Below, one piece after another: positions 11,614 to 23,991 of a stretch of 64,000 nt of DNA. Below the pieces are notes generated by a model that had not been told where the DNA came from, ran no database searches, and saw only the letters and a program-made list of their open reading frames with translations. The stretch comes from Dipteronia dyeriana (Eukaryota; Streptophyta; Magnoliopsida; Sapindales; Sapindaceae). The DNA is taken from assembly GCA_032871835.1 (NCBI GenBank), contig CM065296.1:10001-74000 (forward strand), written 5' to 3'. Numbering within the stretch: the stretch's first letter is position 1; each line of letters begins with the position of its first letter. A program made the translations under genes and the position numbers.

Positions 11614-14600
11614 ACAATATTTTGAGGCCAAGGGTGCTCGTGATGATGCTACCAAGATTGCAAACGCACCCACATTTCTTCGGGATGCCGCTCAGCTATG
11701 GTGGAGACGTAAGCATGGCGACATAGGCAAAGGCATCAACCCCATCAATACATGGGAAGAGTTCAAGAAGGAACTCAAAAGACAATTCTGTCCCACAAAT
11801 GCAGAGAAAGAGGCCCGAGGCCGTCTTCGTCGATTGAAGCAAACGGGTAGCATTAGTGACTACGTCAAGGAGTTCACTACCCTTTCTCTTGAAATCGAAG
11901 ACATGTCTGAGAAAGATTCGCTCTTCTACTTCATGGATGGTCTGAAGGATTGGGCAAGGGTGGAGCTAGAAAGGAGAAACATGCAAGACCTAAACACCGC
12001 TATTGCCGAAGCTGAAGCACTCACCGATTACTCCACCCAATCGAAAGAAAAGAAGGCCACCCAAGGCAAAAGTGGGGGAGATAGATTTGGGCAGAGGAAC
12101 CAAGGCCGCAAGGATGAGGGACAACGAAAGTCTTTCAACTCGGACAGACGTAGGCCTAACGAAGGTAAGTCCGAAGCCCCTAAACCTAAGTCTCCTTGTT
12201 TCATTTGTGACGGACCGCATTGGGTGAAAGATTGCCCCAAGCGGAAAACCCTTAATGCCATAATGTCTCAACACGAAGAAAGCCAAGACGGAGGATACGA
12301 GACAGGTATGGGGTCACTCAGACAGCTTGGTGCACTCAAGAGCAACAGTGCCCTGTCAACTTCCACCAAGAAAGGGCTCATGTTCGTAAATGCCTCAATC
12401 AATGGCAAAGCTGTCCGTGCAATGCTAGATACGGGGGCAACTCATAACTTTGTCTCCATAGACGAGGCCAAGAAGCTAGGCCTCAATATCACCAGTGGAG
12501 GAGGCACGATTAAGGCTGTCAACTCACCGGCAAAACCAATCGCAGGCATTGCCAAGGCTGTTCCAGTTGGCCTTGGAACATGGAGTGGAAAACTTGATTT
12601 CTCTGTCGTACCCATGGACGACTTCCAAGTGGTGTTAGGCATGGAATTCTTTGATCAGGTGCACGCCTTCCCCTTCCCAGCCGGGAACTCCCTCAGCATC
12701 CTTGATGGGAGCAAGACTTGCATGGTCCCAGCGGAACGCACAGCCAAGGCAGAGTCCAAAGCGTTGTCCGCCCTGCAGTTCAAGAGGGGATTGAAGAAGG
12801 ATCCTAGCTTCCTAGCCACCCTCCGGGAGCTCAACGATGGAGAAGACCAAATCACTTCCCCAGATCCGATGCCGACCGAAGTCCGAGATATTCTTGGAGA
12901 ATACAAGGACGTTATGCCAAAAGAGCTTCCGAAAAAACTCCCACCTAGGCGAGAGGTGGATCATCAGATTGAGTTGGAGCCTGGTGCCAAGCCTCCCGCC
13001 ATGGCGCCTTATCGCATGGCACCACCAGAATTGGAGGAGCTTCGTAAGCAACTCCAAGACTTACTCGACTCGGGCTACATTCGGCCCTCTAAAGCCCCAT
13101 ATGGTGCTCCGGTCCTATTTCAGAAAAAGAAAGATGGGACGCTTCGCATGTGCATCGACTATCGGGCCCTGAACAAGATCACCATCAAGAACAAGTACCC
13201 GATACCTTTGATAGCCGATCTCTTTGACCAGCTAGGCAAGGCGTGCTACTTCTCCAAGCTGGATCTTCGATCAGGATACTATCAAGTGCGCATCGCGGTC
13301 GGAGATGAACCCAAGACGGCATGTGTGACAAGATATGGTGCTTTCGAATTCCTAGTCATGCCATTTGGCCTCACCAACGCACTAGCTACGTTCTGTACTC
13401 TTATGAACAAACTCTTCCATCCTTTCCTAGACCGGTTTGTGGTAGTGTACTTAGACGACATTGTGGTGTATAGCCAGACACTCGAGGAGCATGTCCAACA
13501 CCTCAAGCAAGTCTTCCAAGTACTTCGGGAGAACGAGCTCTATGTCAAGTTGGAGAAGTGCTCGTTTGGCCAACAAGAGGTGGAGTTCCTTGGCCACCGG
13601 ATACGGGATGGGAAGCTTATGATGGATGGTGCCAAGGTGAAGGCAGTGCAAGAGTGGGAACCACCCGCCAAAGTGCCGGGGTTGAGATCGTTCCTGGGGC
13701 TAGTCAACTATTATCGGCGATTCATTCAAGGCTATTCAGCCAAAGCCGCCCCATTGACGGACATGCTCAAGAAGGATAAGGCATGGCAATGGTCTGACAA
13801 GTGCCAACTTGCGTTCGAAGAGTTGAAGAAGGCCATCTCAGAAGAACCGGTACTTATCCTCCCTGACCACACCAAGGCATTTGAAGTACATACAGATGCC
13901 TCGGACTTTGCTATTGGAGGTGTCCTTATGCAAGAAGGCCGCCCAGTTGCCTTTGAAAGCCGCAAGTTAAACGACACGGAGCGACGATACACTGTCCAAG
14001 AAAAGGAGATGACTGCCATCATTCACTGCCTTAGAGTTTGGCGACACTACTTGCTTGGAGCCACTTTCGTCATAATGACTGACAATGTTGCAACAAGCTA
14101 CTTCCAGATACAAAAGAAGCTTAGCCCCAAGCAAGCACGATGGCAGGATTTCCTAGCAGAGTTCGACTATCGACTTGAGTACAAGCCAGGTAAGGCCAAT
14201 GTTGTGGCCGATGCACTCAGTCGGAAAGCAGAGCTTGCAACATTGAGTGCAAGTCAACCGCGAAGCACTCTGATCACCCGCATCAAGGAAGGCCTACAAC
14301 AAGATCCTCTAGCCAGGAGTCTGATCAAGCTGGCCAACGAAGGGAAGACAAGGCGATTTTGGCTAGACGACGGAGTCCTCCTCACTACTGGAGATCGAGT
14401 ATATGTGCCTAAGTGGGGTAACCTCCGGAAGGAAATTATTAAGGAGTGCCATGATTCCAAGTGGGCTGGTCACCCAGGAATGACTCGTACATTGGCGCTC
14501 CTCCAAAACTCATACTATTGGCCTCAGATGCGGGATGATGTCGACACTTATGTGCGGACTTGCTTGGTTTGCCAACAAGACAAGGTCGAACAACAACGTC

Positions 14601-15739
14601 CAGCAGGGTTACTTGAACCCCTACCTATAGCTGGTAGACCATGGGAGAGCGTCTCTATGGACTTTATTTCTGCACTTCCAAAATCCGAAGGGTGTGGGAG
14701 CATCATGGTGGTAATCGATCGGTTCAGCAAATATGCCACCTTCATACCTGCCCTTAGGGATTGCACAGCCGAGGAAGCTGCCCGCCTCTTCCTCAAACAT
14801 GTTGTGAAGCTATGGGGAGTTCCACAGAGTATAATCAGTGATCGTGACCCACGATTCACCGGGAGGTTCTGGACGGAGCTCTTCAAGATGTTGGGGACAG
14901 ATCTAAACTTCTCAACTAGCTTCCATCCCCAAAGTGATGGGCAAACTGAGCGCTTCAATGGGCTATTGGAGCTATACTTGAGACATTACGTAAGCGCTCA
15001 TCAACAAGATTGGGCAAAGTTGCTTGATGTTGTCCAGTTCTCTTTCAACCTTCAAAGGAGCGAGGCTACCGGCAAGAGCCCCTTCGAGATAGTCATGGGA
15101 CAACAACCAATGACCCCCCAAGCCATTGCCTCAACCTATGGAGGAAAGAGCCCCGCGGCTCACAAGCTCGCTAGAGAGTGGCATGAAGAAGCCGATATCA
15201 CGCGAGCATGCTTAGACAAAGCCGCCCGGAAAATGAAGAAATGGGCGGATACAAGGAGGAGACACTTGGAGTTTAATGAAGGAGACTTGGTGCTTATCAA
15301 ACTGCTACCCCAACAGTTCAAGGCACTACGCCGAGTGCACAAAGGGTTGGTGAGAAAATATGAAGGCCCATTTCCTGTCATCAAACGAGTAGGCAAGGTC
15401 TCCTACCAAGTCCAACTTCCACCAAGACTCAAGATCCATCCAGTCTTCCATGTAAGTTTCCTTAAGCCATACCATGCAGATATGGAAGATCCCAGCAGAG
15501 GAGAGTCTAAACGGGCGCCAACTGCCGTAGTCACCGCATTCGACAAAGACGTGGAGTGCATACTGGCGGACCGGGTGATTCGGAGAAGAGGTGTCCCAAA
15601 TTACACAGAGTACTTGGTGAAATGGAAGAACCTCCCCGATAGCAAAGCGAGTTGGGAAAGAGGGGATACACTTTGGCAATTCGCCGAGCAAATCCAACGA
15701 TACAAGGATGAAGGCGCGACGGGGACGTCGCGAGCTTAA
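11534..15739 (+). CDS. Gag C-terminus and Pol polyprotein of the chromovirus
   Basis: A 1,401-residue open frame, with real homology beginning near 11583. The Gag capsid part includes [15 protein letters not shown] zinc knuckle ([13 protein letters not shown], residues 222-234) has three residues instead of four between the second Cys and the His. Protease Asp is at residue 299 (DTGATH). The reverse transcriptase box YLDD is at 639-642, followed by RNase H. Integrase has an HHCC-type zinc region and a complete DD35E triad (D1043, D1103, E1139). A chromodomain lies at about 1340-1390. No stop or catalytic loss is visible in Pol. This is the only long intact coding frame in the window. The Gag frameshift upstream probably prevents independent activity of this copy. 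Confidence 0.95.
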   Translation: MPFKCPSRQHTMVLAMPQVENFLFGLEQYFEAKGARDDATKIANAPTFLRDAAQLWWRRKHGDIGKGINPINTWEEFKKELKRQFCPTNAEKEARGRLRRLKQTGSISDYVKEFTTLSLEIEDMSEKDSLFYFMDGLKDWARVELERRNMQDLNTAIAEAEALTDYSTQSKEKKATQGKSGGDRFGQRNQGRKDEGQRKSFNSDRRRPNEGKSEAPKPKSPCFICDGPHWVKDCPKRKTLNAIMSQHEESQDGGYETGMGSLRQLGALKSNSALSTSTKKGLMFVNASINGKAVRAMLDTGATHNFVSIDEAKKLGLNITSGGGTIKAVNSPAKPIAGIAKAVPVGLGTWSGKLDFSVVPMDDFQVVLGMEFFDQVHAFPFPAGNSLSILDGSKTCMVPAERTAKAESKALSALQFKRGLKKDPSFLATLRELNDGEDQITSPDPMPTEVRDILGEYKDVMPKELPKKLPPRREVDHQIELEPGAKPPAMAPYRMAPPELEELRKQLQDLLDSGYIRPSKAPYGAPVLFQKKKDGTLRMCIDYRALNKITIKNKYPIPLIADLFDQLGKACYFSKLDLRSGYYQVRIAVGDEPKTACVTRYGAFEFLVMPFGLTNALATFCTLMNKLFHPFLDRFVVVYLDDIVVYSQTLEEHVQHLKQVFQVLRENELYVKLEKCSFGQQEVEFLGHRIRDGKLMMDGAKVKAVQEWEPPAKVPGLRSFLGLVNYYRRFIQGYSAKAAPLTDMLKKDKAWQWSDKCQLAFEELKKAISEEPVLILPDHTKAFEVHTDASDFAIGGVLMQEGRPVAFESRKLNDTERRYTVQEKEMTAIIHCLRVWRHYLLGATFVIMTDNVATSYFQIQKKLSPKQARWQDFLAEFDYRLEYKPGKANVVADALSRKAELATLSASQPRSTLITRIKEGLQQDPLARSLIKLANEGKTRRFWLDDGVLLTTGDRVYVPKWGNLRKEIIKECHDSKWAGHPGMTRTLALLQNSYYWPQMRDDVDTYVRTCLVCQQDKVEQQRPAGLLEPLPIAGRPWESVSMDFISALPKSEGCGSIMVVIDRFSKYATFIPALRDCTAEEAARLFLKHVVKLWGVPQSIISDRDPRFTGRFWTELFKMLGTDLNFSTSFHPQSDGQTERFNGLLELYLRHYVSAHQQDWAKLLDVVQFSFNLQRSEATGKSPFEIVMGQQPMTPQAIASTYGGKSPAAHKLAREWHEEADITRACLDKAARKMKKWADTRRRHLEFNEGDLVLIKLLPQQFKALRRVHKGLVRKYEGPFPVIKRVGKVSYQVQLPPRLKIHPVFHVSFLKPYHADMEDPSRGESKRAPTAVVTAFDKDVECILADRVIRRRGVPNYTEYLVKWKNLPDSKASWERGDTLWQFAEQIQRYKDEGATGTSRA

Positions 15740-15750
15740 GTGGGGGAGGA
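15739..15750 (+). other. Polypurine tract of the chromovirus
   Basis: The purine-rich agtgggggagga sits directly before the 3' LTR and partly overlaps the end of pol. Confidence 0.85.
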
Positions 15751-16238
15751 TGTCACGGCCCGCTCAATTCTGATCCAAGCAAAGCCCAAAGCAAAGCCCA
15801 AAGCAAAGCCCAAAGTTAGGCTCAAGCCCTTGGAAGATTCTAGAGTCTTCTCCACTCATCTAGCAAGGTCAACCTTGGAAGACTCTAGTAACATTCTAGA
15901 ACTCTCTTGTAAATATCTAGGGTTATGAATACTAGATACATGTAGAACATTCTAGAGACTCAATCTCCTAGAGTAGTCTAGAACATTCATGGAGGGGGTG
16001 AACCACTATAAATAGCTAGCCCCTCTCATTTGTAAGGCATCCAAGCCAAGAATACTCAAAGCATTGTAAAGCTTTCTCTTAGCAATACACTTTGCCTTAT
16101 TTTCCTACAAAGCTCTTCTAGTCCTTCTCTAGTCTCTCTAGCCTTTGAGAGTGATCAAGCAAGGCTTACTTAGCAATCTCGCCCAGAAATTGTCTAAGTG
16201 CCGCACGGGTTAGCTGCGCAAACTTTAACCCCGTGACA
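15751..16238 (+). repeat. 3' LTR of the chromovirus
   Basis: The LTR is 488 bp and nearly identical to the 5' LTR, with about three substitutions seen by eye. A TATA-like motif lies near 16007. It ends ccgtgaca and is followed by the taat target repeat. Confidence 0.95.
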
Positions 16239-16462
16239 TAATGCTTTTAAAGCAATCTCTATCAGACATGTAAGAAGGCTTCCAGATTTCTATGAGCATT
16301 GCATGACAATTTCCACAAGTATTATAATTTGTGATTGCTTATAAATGTGTTAGACTAATTTTCTTTATCATGTTGGTGTATACTCCAGTCCATCACAAAA
16401 GCCTTTGGAAGAGTTGATGCTGATGGTTCAAGACATTTACTTGGTGATCATGCTGGGCTTCT

Positions 16463-16554
16463 TCACCCGTGAGAATAAGAAGTGATCCTCCTGGTTATCA
16501 CCCATGAGAATAAGAAGTAAGTGATCCTCCTTATCACCCATGAGAATGAGAAGT
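16463..16554 (+). repeat. Local triplication at DDB1 exon 10 / donor
   Basis: Three copies of a segment reading tcacccRtgagaatRagaagt start at about 16463, 16498 and 16534, and two are followed by aagtgatcctcc. The original exon end (ITHE-N-K, donor gtaagt) is thus present two or three times. The copies differ at one or two bases. The change disturbs the reading frame and the choice of splice donor. Confidence 0.8.
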
Positions 16555-16934
16555 AAGTGATAATTCCTTTATTGCATATTTGCTATCAAACATGTCATTT
16601 TTTTTATACCCAGGACTCCCCCAACCTTTCCCTTGTTCCTGGATTCTGAACTAGCAGCTACTGGTAGACCTTATACCTTGGTACCAATAAAACTTGTAGG
16701 ATTTTAATATCCCAGATGGGTGACCCCAAAGGGTATAGAACCGTTGAAAGCTCCTTCACTCAACCACCAAGGGGTTGCTCACAAACATGTCACAGCAATC
16801 ATTCTTCTGTCATAAATATGCTATCAAACAAGATGATATATACAAGTTTGTCTAGAAGAAACAGACAACTTAATTTGAATTGCTGGACAGTGCATTAACA
16901 GGATCTCTCTTGACTCATCTACATCTATCTTCAG

Positions 16935-18943
16935 GGTTACTGGACTTAAAATTGAGCTTTTGGGGGAAACTTCTATTGCATCCACTATATCATATTTGGG
17001 TAATGAAGTTGTATATATTGGCTCAAGCTGTGGAGATTCACAAGTTTGGTGACTTAAATATTTATTGACAACTTTTTGTTTTATTTATGCACGTGTTGAG
17101 ATTTTTAACTCATTAAGTTTATGTTATGGACTTCATTGAGCATGACATACCCAACTTTTCAATATTAGGGATATTGTTGGCAGACCTATAATTTTGTTTT
17201 ATGGATGGACTAATTCATGAAAATGTACTTGGCACTAAGTAATTTGTATATTTCTGCTACTAATTGTGCAAACTCTCTAACAGTTGTCATTGTTAAAGTT
17301 TGATCATAAAACCCTTGAGAGTTGAATTTAAGTTTCTTATTAAATTTTTTGTAATCAAAGGAAATTATAGTTATTTGTTAACAAAATAATGGAAATTAGT
17401 TCTTTTTGTAACTACCTCTATCCACAAACTCGTTCCACTGACTTACCTACTATTGTGCCAGCAACCACTTACTGACTTACACCACTCATTCTCTTGTTCG
17501 ACAAAATTATCTAATTTCAATTTATGAATAAAAAGTTTGTTAGTTTTGGCATGTGCTTATTAGCTAACTAACTCATCATATTATGAAAATTTATAGTAGT
17601 CAGACAAGGAAACAAAAATCTTTGGTGAAACTCTTGGGAGGAGCTGTATAGGTGGAGCATCACTCTACACTTTGTAGTTCCTTTGCTCAAACAAATGGGG
17701 ACTTTTCCTCTTTTTCTTCTTCTTTGGATCATTCTAGTACTCCTAGTCATTAAAATAAGTGTATAAATAAAATCTCATGTCCAGAATGTGTTTTTGCTGT
17801 CGTCAACTAATTTAATATACTTCGTATAAATTGAAGTCTGATGTACTGTTTTTAACCCTGAAAAAATTTTTACTGTACTTTTAATAGATCTTTTGCAATA
17901 TTGAGTTTTGACAGACTGTAATTGTGCCAAAACAGCGTATAAAGCTAAATCCACAACCAGTTGCAAAAGGTTCATATGTTGAAGTTTTGGAAAGGTATGT
18001 CAACTTGGCGCCAATTGTTGACTTCTGCGTAGTTGACCTTGAGAAGCAAGGCCAAGGTCAGGTGTTGCTCTGGAGCAGACAAGGATGGCTCTCTTTGCAT
18101 AGTTCAAAATGGGATAGGAATTAATGAACAAGTACGGCTTTCATAAAAATTTCCTTTTGTTTCTTGTATGTTTGCTAAGTAACTATATATTGTCAGAAAA
18201 CTCACTGTTGATGTATGTCTTCAACATTGTAGGCATCAGCGGAATTGCACGGTATTACAGGAATGTGGTCATTAAGATCGCCTACTAATGATTCGTTTGA
18301 TACCTTCTTGGTGGTTAGTTTTATCACCGAGACACGAATTTTCTGCTTACAATCAACTAGTACAAGTACTTTTAAAAGATCTTTTGCAATATTGAGTTTT
18401 GATAGATTATAGTTGTGCCAAAACAGCTTATAAAGCTAAATCTACAACCAGATGCAAAAGGTCCGTATGTTGAAGTTTTGGAAAGGTATGTCAACTTGGG
18501 GCCAATTGTTGACTTCTGCGTAGTTGACCTTGAGAAGCAAGGTCAAGGTCAGGTTGTAACTTGCTCTGGACCATACAAGGATGGTTCTCTTCGCATAGTT
18601 CGAAATGGGATAGGAATTAATGAACAGGTATAGCCTTCTTAAAAATTTCCTTTTGTTTCTTTTATTTATGCTAAGTAACTATATATTGTCAGAAAACTCA
18701 CTGTTGATATATGTATTCAACATTGTAGGCATCAATGGAATTGCAAGGTATTACAGGAATGTGGTCATTAAGACCGTCTACTGATGATCCGTTTGATACA
18801 TTCTTAGTGGTTAGTTTTTTCGGTGAGACATGAATTCTGGCAATGAATCTTGAGGTTGTGCTAGGAGAACCGAGATAGAGGGTTTCTGTTCGCAAGCGCA
18901 ACCTTTGTTTTGCCATGATGCTGTTTACAATCAACTAGTACAA
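16935..18943 (+). pseudogene. DDB1: DDB1 pseudogene, exons 11-13 with duplicated exons 12-13
   Basis: Exon 11 is 16935-17043 (TGLKLSF region; the DDB1 frame reads [17 protein letters not shown]). Exons 12 and 13 occur twice: 12a 17936-18131, 13a 18233-18365, 12b 18427-18627, 13b 18729-18943. Copy 12b is open over 67 codons ([12 protein letters not shown] to NGIGINEQ). Copy 12a has a frameshift after QGQGQ. Copy 13a lacks an internal block of about 80 bp. Copy 13b has an Arg-to-stop change (TGA at 18831) and a one-base loss near 18880. Confidence 0.92.
17875..18943 (+). repeat. Tandem duplication (491-bp period) covering two DDB1 exons
   Basis: Copy 1 is 17875-18365 and copy 2 runs from 18366 to about 18943. 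The shared start is gtactttta-agatcttttgcaatattgagtttt. The junction joins the end of exon 13 to the intron before exon 12 at a shared gtact, consistent with a microhomology-mediated duplication. Copy 1 later lost part of exon 13. The copies differ at scattered sites, so the duplication is not recent. Confidence 0.9.
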
Positions 18944-20283
18944 GTATGTTTTTCTATACATTTCTTTTATCTATACTCTTTTTCTTTTTTATGTTCCAAT
19001 CCTTACAAAATTTTTTCTATAAATTGACCTTTAATTTATGGAAAAAATTGTTTTATTTATTTATTAGTATTATTTTGATAGGATACAAAAAAATTTATTT
19101 AAAGATGATCAAAACTTTGTTTGTGGATCAATGGACTTCTACAGAATTTACGATCAACTGCAGAATTTACAGTTTAAGTGCTGAACTTCTACAATCAGCT
19201 TAAAGCTCATTCATTCCATGTATAATTTAATATTTGCCTTGCCTGTCTTTTATTTAACAAACACATGAATTCAGGGGCAGCTGTTATATTGCTCCCATAA
19301 ATATATTGCAACCTCACATTAAATGGATTTCATTTACTGCAACTCTAAGTGAATCTACTCTAGTTTTATTTTCTTAATTTGGTTGTCAATGGTGTTTATT
19401 TAATATAGTTATTGCTCTTGTTATTTTGTTGGTGGTGTATTTTCAGTGTCATGGTATTACTGTTTTGGTATTGTTATAATTTTACTATCACCATCTTGTA
19501 ATTTTTGTTTTTATGAGACATTTCTTGGCAACTATGTCATCTTGCATTAAGCTTCTTTTTCAGGTTTTGTAACTGGTTTTATGAAATTGGTTCATCTAAT
19601 TAGGAATACCAGCTAATAGGTTTACACTTTCTTCATACAAATGATAACCAGTATAACATTTAGAATGCATTTGCTGATCATACTACCATGACAGGTTACT
19701 TCAAGCTCCGTAAGACTTGTCAGTTCTACAACTAGGGAGATGAGATATGAATGGAATGCTCCCCAAGGGTGTTCACATAATGTTGCAACTGCCAATGCTA
19801 CCCAGGTTCATTTTGTACCTCATTCTGTGATAATAAATATATGCCTCAATAATCAATATGATATTGCACACCTTTTTTGCATAATCAATTACTTCTACCC
19901 GCAGCTAACCTAATTAATATCAAAGCAAAGGTGCATATTCCTGCCTAAAGAAACAGACGGCTTTCAAGGCTGGTCCTTTAATCGTTAAATGAAAATTTAT
20001 GTTTGTTACATGTAAGATGAAAAAAGATAATAATATGATTTTCTTATATTCTGAAAGAATACAATACATAGCTAAATAGGCTGTACATGACTCTTCACTT
20101 ACCCTAACTAAAGCAAAACAACAATAATTACAACATTGGAACAATAAAAAACAGATTCATAGAGATAAAGAACAGTTAATTACACTCTAATGGCTGCTGT
20201 AATAAATGCTAAATACAACTGTATATTCCAACATAAAAGACCAAATCTCAGTATAAGATTGTTGTCATGGTTTATGATATTCA

Positions 20284-23200
20284 CATAGTTTTAAAATTCG
20301 AACTAAGGCGGCCGCCTCGAGGCAGCCTCACCCCGCCTCGCTCAATTTTCGCGCTGAGGCGACCGCACCATCACTTAAGAGGGAAAATCCCGCCTCCCAC
20401 GCCCTGAGGCGTCCACCTCTGGCCGCCTCGAATCGGTTCGGCCGAGTGGTGAACAGAGGCAAAAATTGAATTAAAAAGAAAAAGAAAAGGATGAAACGCT
20501 GCCGTTTCATGAAAGCTAAAAAAATAAAACCCAAATTCGTCGATCAAATTGGATTTCCAAACCTAAATTGCATTTCAATCTTCAATCTCCTCCATCATCG
20601 GCGACGGCGACATCTCCTCATCGTCGACGACTCTTCTACGGCGGTGACTCCTCTTCGGCGGCGGCGGCGACTCCTCAGCTTCGACAGTTCTCGTCAGTCG
20701 TCACTCTTCACCTCTTGTATGTTTTCTCTCTTCTTCGACTCTCTTCTTTCATTTTTTTCTCTTCTTTTTTGTTTTCTCTTCTTCGGTTTCGCACGATCTC
20801 TCTTCAGTTTTCTCTTCTTTCAGTTTCGCATGACCATCTATTTTCTGTTTTTTCTACTGTTTTGTTTTTCCTTTAATATATATATATATTATGTTAAACA
20901 TCACACCATCTGTTTTCTGATTTCAACATTTTGTTTTTAATGTTTGACTTTTTGTGACATTGTTTGTTGCCTTTTACGATTCATATAATTCATAAATGTT
21001 TTGATGTGCCAACCAGTGAATCAGTGTTATAAATTATATGTTTTGCCTGATATATATGTCAACATTTTACCAGACATCTTGAGTTAGAAACAGTGACATA
21101 TTTATATGTTTTGCCTTAAATATTTGGTCATTTTGCCTTATATACCATTGTTTTGTATGAGAATATTACTGAATTTTTTATTTGCTATTTTGTTAGACTT
21201 GTGTTAAAGATGTCGAATCGAAAAGATCCGGCATGGAAGTATGGAGTTGAGGTTGAAATGGATGGACAGAAGGGATACAAGTACCTTCAATGTAAATTTT
21301 GTGATAAAATTTTGAAAGGAGGTGTGTATCGGATGAAAGAACACCTTGCGGGTATTCATGGTAATGCTGCCCCGTGTGCAAAAGCACTCCAGAGGTGAGA
21401 GATGAAATAAAAACATATTTGGAAAAAAATGAAAGTGCGAAAAAGAGGACACAATTGACGCATGAAGAAATGATCGACAAGTGTCACCCTCAACAGTCAA
21501 AAAGGTTCAAGCTCAGGTAGCGTTACTCAAAGAGGAATCAGATGACCGATGGATAGATTTCTTGAAAAGGATTCGGTGGATGATGTGGAGGGAAGCAAAC
21601 AAGGACTTGACAAGGATGCACGTGAAAACACGTGTATGGACATAGCCAGATCTTCTACGAGAATGGACTAGCCTTCAATGTTGCTAATAGTCCATCATTC
21701 ACCAATATGTTGCGTTCGGTTGGGAATTACGGGCGTGGTTTGAAAAGGCCTACTGCACATGAGTTGAGCACAACATTATTGATGGCAGAAGAAGCAAATA
21801 CACAATCAATTGTTGCCGAAGTAAAGAAAACATGGATTCAAACAAGGGTGTCCATTATGTCGGATGGATGGAAGGATATGAGAGGAAGACAGTTGTTAAA
21901 CTTCCTCATAAACAATCCTTATGGCACAGTGTTTTTAAAGTCAGTTGATGCTAGTGATGTAGTTAAAGATGCTACATTATTGTTTGAGCTACTGGATTCA
22001 GTGGTTGAAGAAGTTGGTGAAGATCTTGTGATTCAAGTGGTGACGGATGATGCATCAAACTACAAGAAAGCGGGTGAAATGTTGATGAAGAAGAGGACAC
22101 GACTATGGTGGACGCCATGTGCTGCTCATTGTATTGATCTAATCCTTGAGAAAATCGGATCTCTTCCTCAACACGAAAATGCTCTAAGGAAAGCGAAAAA
22201 GGTATAAATAATTACATAAATGCTCTAATATTTACTTATTTAGTATAAATCATTAAAATCTATTAATAACTTAATGTTTTTATGATTGTGTTGCCATAGG
22301 TGAGTAACTTCATATACAATTATGGATGGGTGTTAGCTTTAATGAGGAAGCACACAAAAAAAGAGTTGGTTCGTGCCACTCCTACACGATTTGCTACTGC
22401 ATACTTGATATTAGATAGAATGTTAAGTTTGAAGCAACCTTTGGAGCAAATGTTCACTTCTAAGGAATGGGATGAATGTAGTTGGGCAAAAAAGGCCGAC
22501 GGAAGGGAAATCAAGAAGATTATCTTGAGGGACGGTAGTTTTTGGAGTAGCATGTCTTATGCATTAAAGACAACTAGACCGCTAGTAAATGTGTTGAGGA
22601 TGACAGATTCTGAAAAATTGCCCGGTATGGGGTTCATTTATGGTTCAATGGACAAGGCTAAGGAGGAGATAGCCGAAAATTTGGGAAATGAGGAAGGAGC
22701 ATACAAGGAAATTTGGAAAATAATTGATGATAAGTGGGAGTTTCAATTGCACCGGCATTTACACGCAGCTGCATACTACTTGAATCCCCGATTCCAATAT
22801 TCAGATAATTTTTCCACTCATCGAGAGATAAAGATTGGGTCGATGGTGTGCATGGAAAAACTTATTCCTAATGAGGAGGACAGATTACAGGCTAATATCC
22901 AACTTCAACTCTTTCAGAATAAGAAAGGGTTGTTTGCCTATGGACGTCAACAAACTGTCATTGACAAACTTAGCCCTTGTATGTAAAAGCGTAAAGCTAT
23001 TGTTTACATTTATCAATTTCTATATGAAATTTATAGTAATGTCGTAACTAATCAATGTTTTTTATTCTCATTGTAGCCGATTGGTGGACTACATATGGAG
23101 ACGATGCTCCAGAACTTATGGGTTTTGCTGTGAAAGTTTTAAGTCTCACTTGCTCATCCTCGGCTTGTGAGAGGAATTGGAGTACATTTAATTTGGTATG

Positions 23201-23991
23201 TGTTTACTTAGAATTCTAAATACTAGATATAAATTAATTGGTAGATTCATACAAAGAAGAGGAATCGATTGAAGACAACAAAGTTGAATTCCTTAGTGTA
23301 CATAATGTACAATAGAAGGTTGCAACACAAATTCATTAAGAGACAAACACTAAAGGATGACGAGGATCCATTGGTTAGTGAAGATGTGCCTTCGGATGAT
23401 GAGTGGTTGGTTACGGAAGATGTTCCATCCGCGGATGTGGACATGAGTCAACCGAGTGGAAGCCAACAAGTTCTTGGAAAGAGAAAGAGAAATACAAGTA
23501 AGTAATTCTCCAATTAAATTTAATAATTTTTACTTAGATAAAATGATATATTTAATTAAAATATTACTTTATATTTCCTTATAGATAAAGGAAAGGCTTT
23601 GCAACGGGTGGATGAAGATGGGTGGGAGGACATTTCAAATCGGAACGACTCTTTAGATATTTCAGATGATGATGATGATGGAGGAGATTACTCTTTTGAT
23701 CCACATTTCAAACCACTTGACACTAATGATAGTTTATGGGATACATTGGATATTTAGTGGTCATTTCTTATTAGGAGGATGTTGTTTTTAGTAATGTTTA
23801 ATTTGTTTGAGATTGAATATGACTTATTATGAATTTTATGGAATATTATTCTACTTTTTTAATTTTTAACTTTTTTTAAAATTATTTTCCCATTTTCCGA
23901 CCGAGGCTGCCGCCTCGATCGTCTCGAGGCAACCGCCTCGCCTCATGAAGGCCTTCCCGCCTCGCACCGCCTTTCGAGTTTTAAAACTATG
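20284..23991 (+). mobile_element. hAT-superfamily DNA transposon in a DDB1 intron
   Basis: The element is 3,708 bp. The termini are catagttttaaaa at the left and its reverse complement at the right, with further pairing into ttcgaa/ctcgaa. It is flanked by a perfect 8-bp target duplication, gatattca (20276-20283 and 23992-23999), the hallmark of hAT. Both subterminal regions are rich in gcctcg/cgaggc motifs (20310-20440 and 23900-23970), as expected for transposase binding sites. It carries a transposase gene on the + strand. Confidence 0.95.
21210..23757 (+). pseudogene. hAT transposase (BED - DUF659 - hATC), damaged
   Basis: The start codon at 21210 opens a BED-type zinc finger (CKFCDKI...HLAGIHG). 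A frameshift follows near 21395, and further small shifts lie between 21500 and 21660. From 21632 to 22207 the frame is open and matches the DUF659 part (VSIMSDGWKDMRGRQLLNF, CAAHCIDLILEKIG). After an intron, 22300-22986 continues the RNase-H-like core, then the hATC dimerisation motif SSACERNWSTFN lies near 23155-23195. The C-terminus is acidic and ends at 23757 (DDDDDGGDYSF). Frames are joined by probable introns at 22204-22299, 22984-23076, about 23196-23250 and about 23503-23584. The ends and target site are well kept, so non-autonomous mobilisation remains possible. Confidence 0.88.

Larger units (their letters stand above)
10578..16238 (+). mobile_element. Full-length Ty3 chromovirus retrotransposon inserted in DDB1 exon 9
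   Basis: The element is 5.66 kb. It has two almost identical LTRs with matching 8-bp ends (tgtcacgg...ccgtgaca), an initiator-Met primer site, gag and pol frames, and a purine tract before the 3' LTR. The LTRs differ by only about three substitutions plus a change in copy number of a caaagcc-type repeat near the start, so the insertion is recent. The flanking target repeat is taat (10574-10577 and 16239-16242). The protein order PR-RT-RNaseH-IN plus a C-terminal chromodomain identifies a chromovirus. The clade within chromoviruses was not determined. Confidence 0.95.
10395..16552 (+). pseudogene. DDB1: DDB1 pseudogene, exon 9 (split by retrotransposon) and exon 10
   Basis: Exon 9 runs 10395-10577 and resumes at 16243-16269 after the Ty3 element and the repeated taat. 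Its translation includes KTYEVDLNVKDFVEGP and LLIPVPPPLCGVLIIG and has no stop before the insertion. The rejoined reading frame is continuous, so the insertion is the only break in this exon. Exon 10 starts at 16389 (SITKAFGRVDADGSRHLL). It then runs into a local triplication at 16463-16554, so its 3' border is ambiguous (donor copies at 16517 and 16553) and the frame is lost. Confidence 0.92.

Noticed and set aside
11428..15697. Several open frames of 66-136 codons antisense to the chromovirus
   Set aside because: They lie opposite the conserved Gag-Pol frame and have no recognisable domains. They are shadows of codon use on the other strand.
20491..20940. 149-codon frame near the left end of the hAT element
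   Set aside because: It is Phe/Leu/Ser-rich over a CT-rich leader, and the transposase begins further on at 21210.
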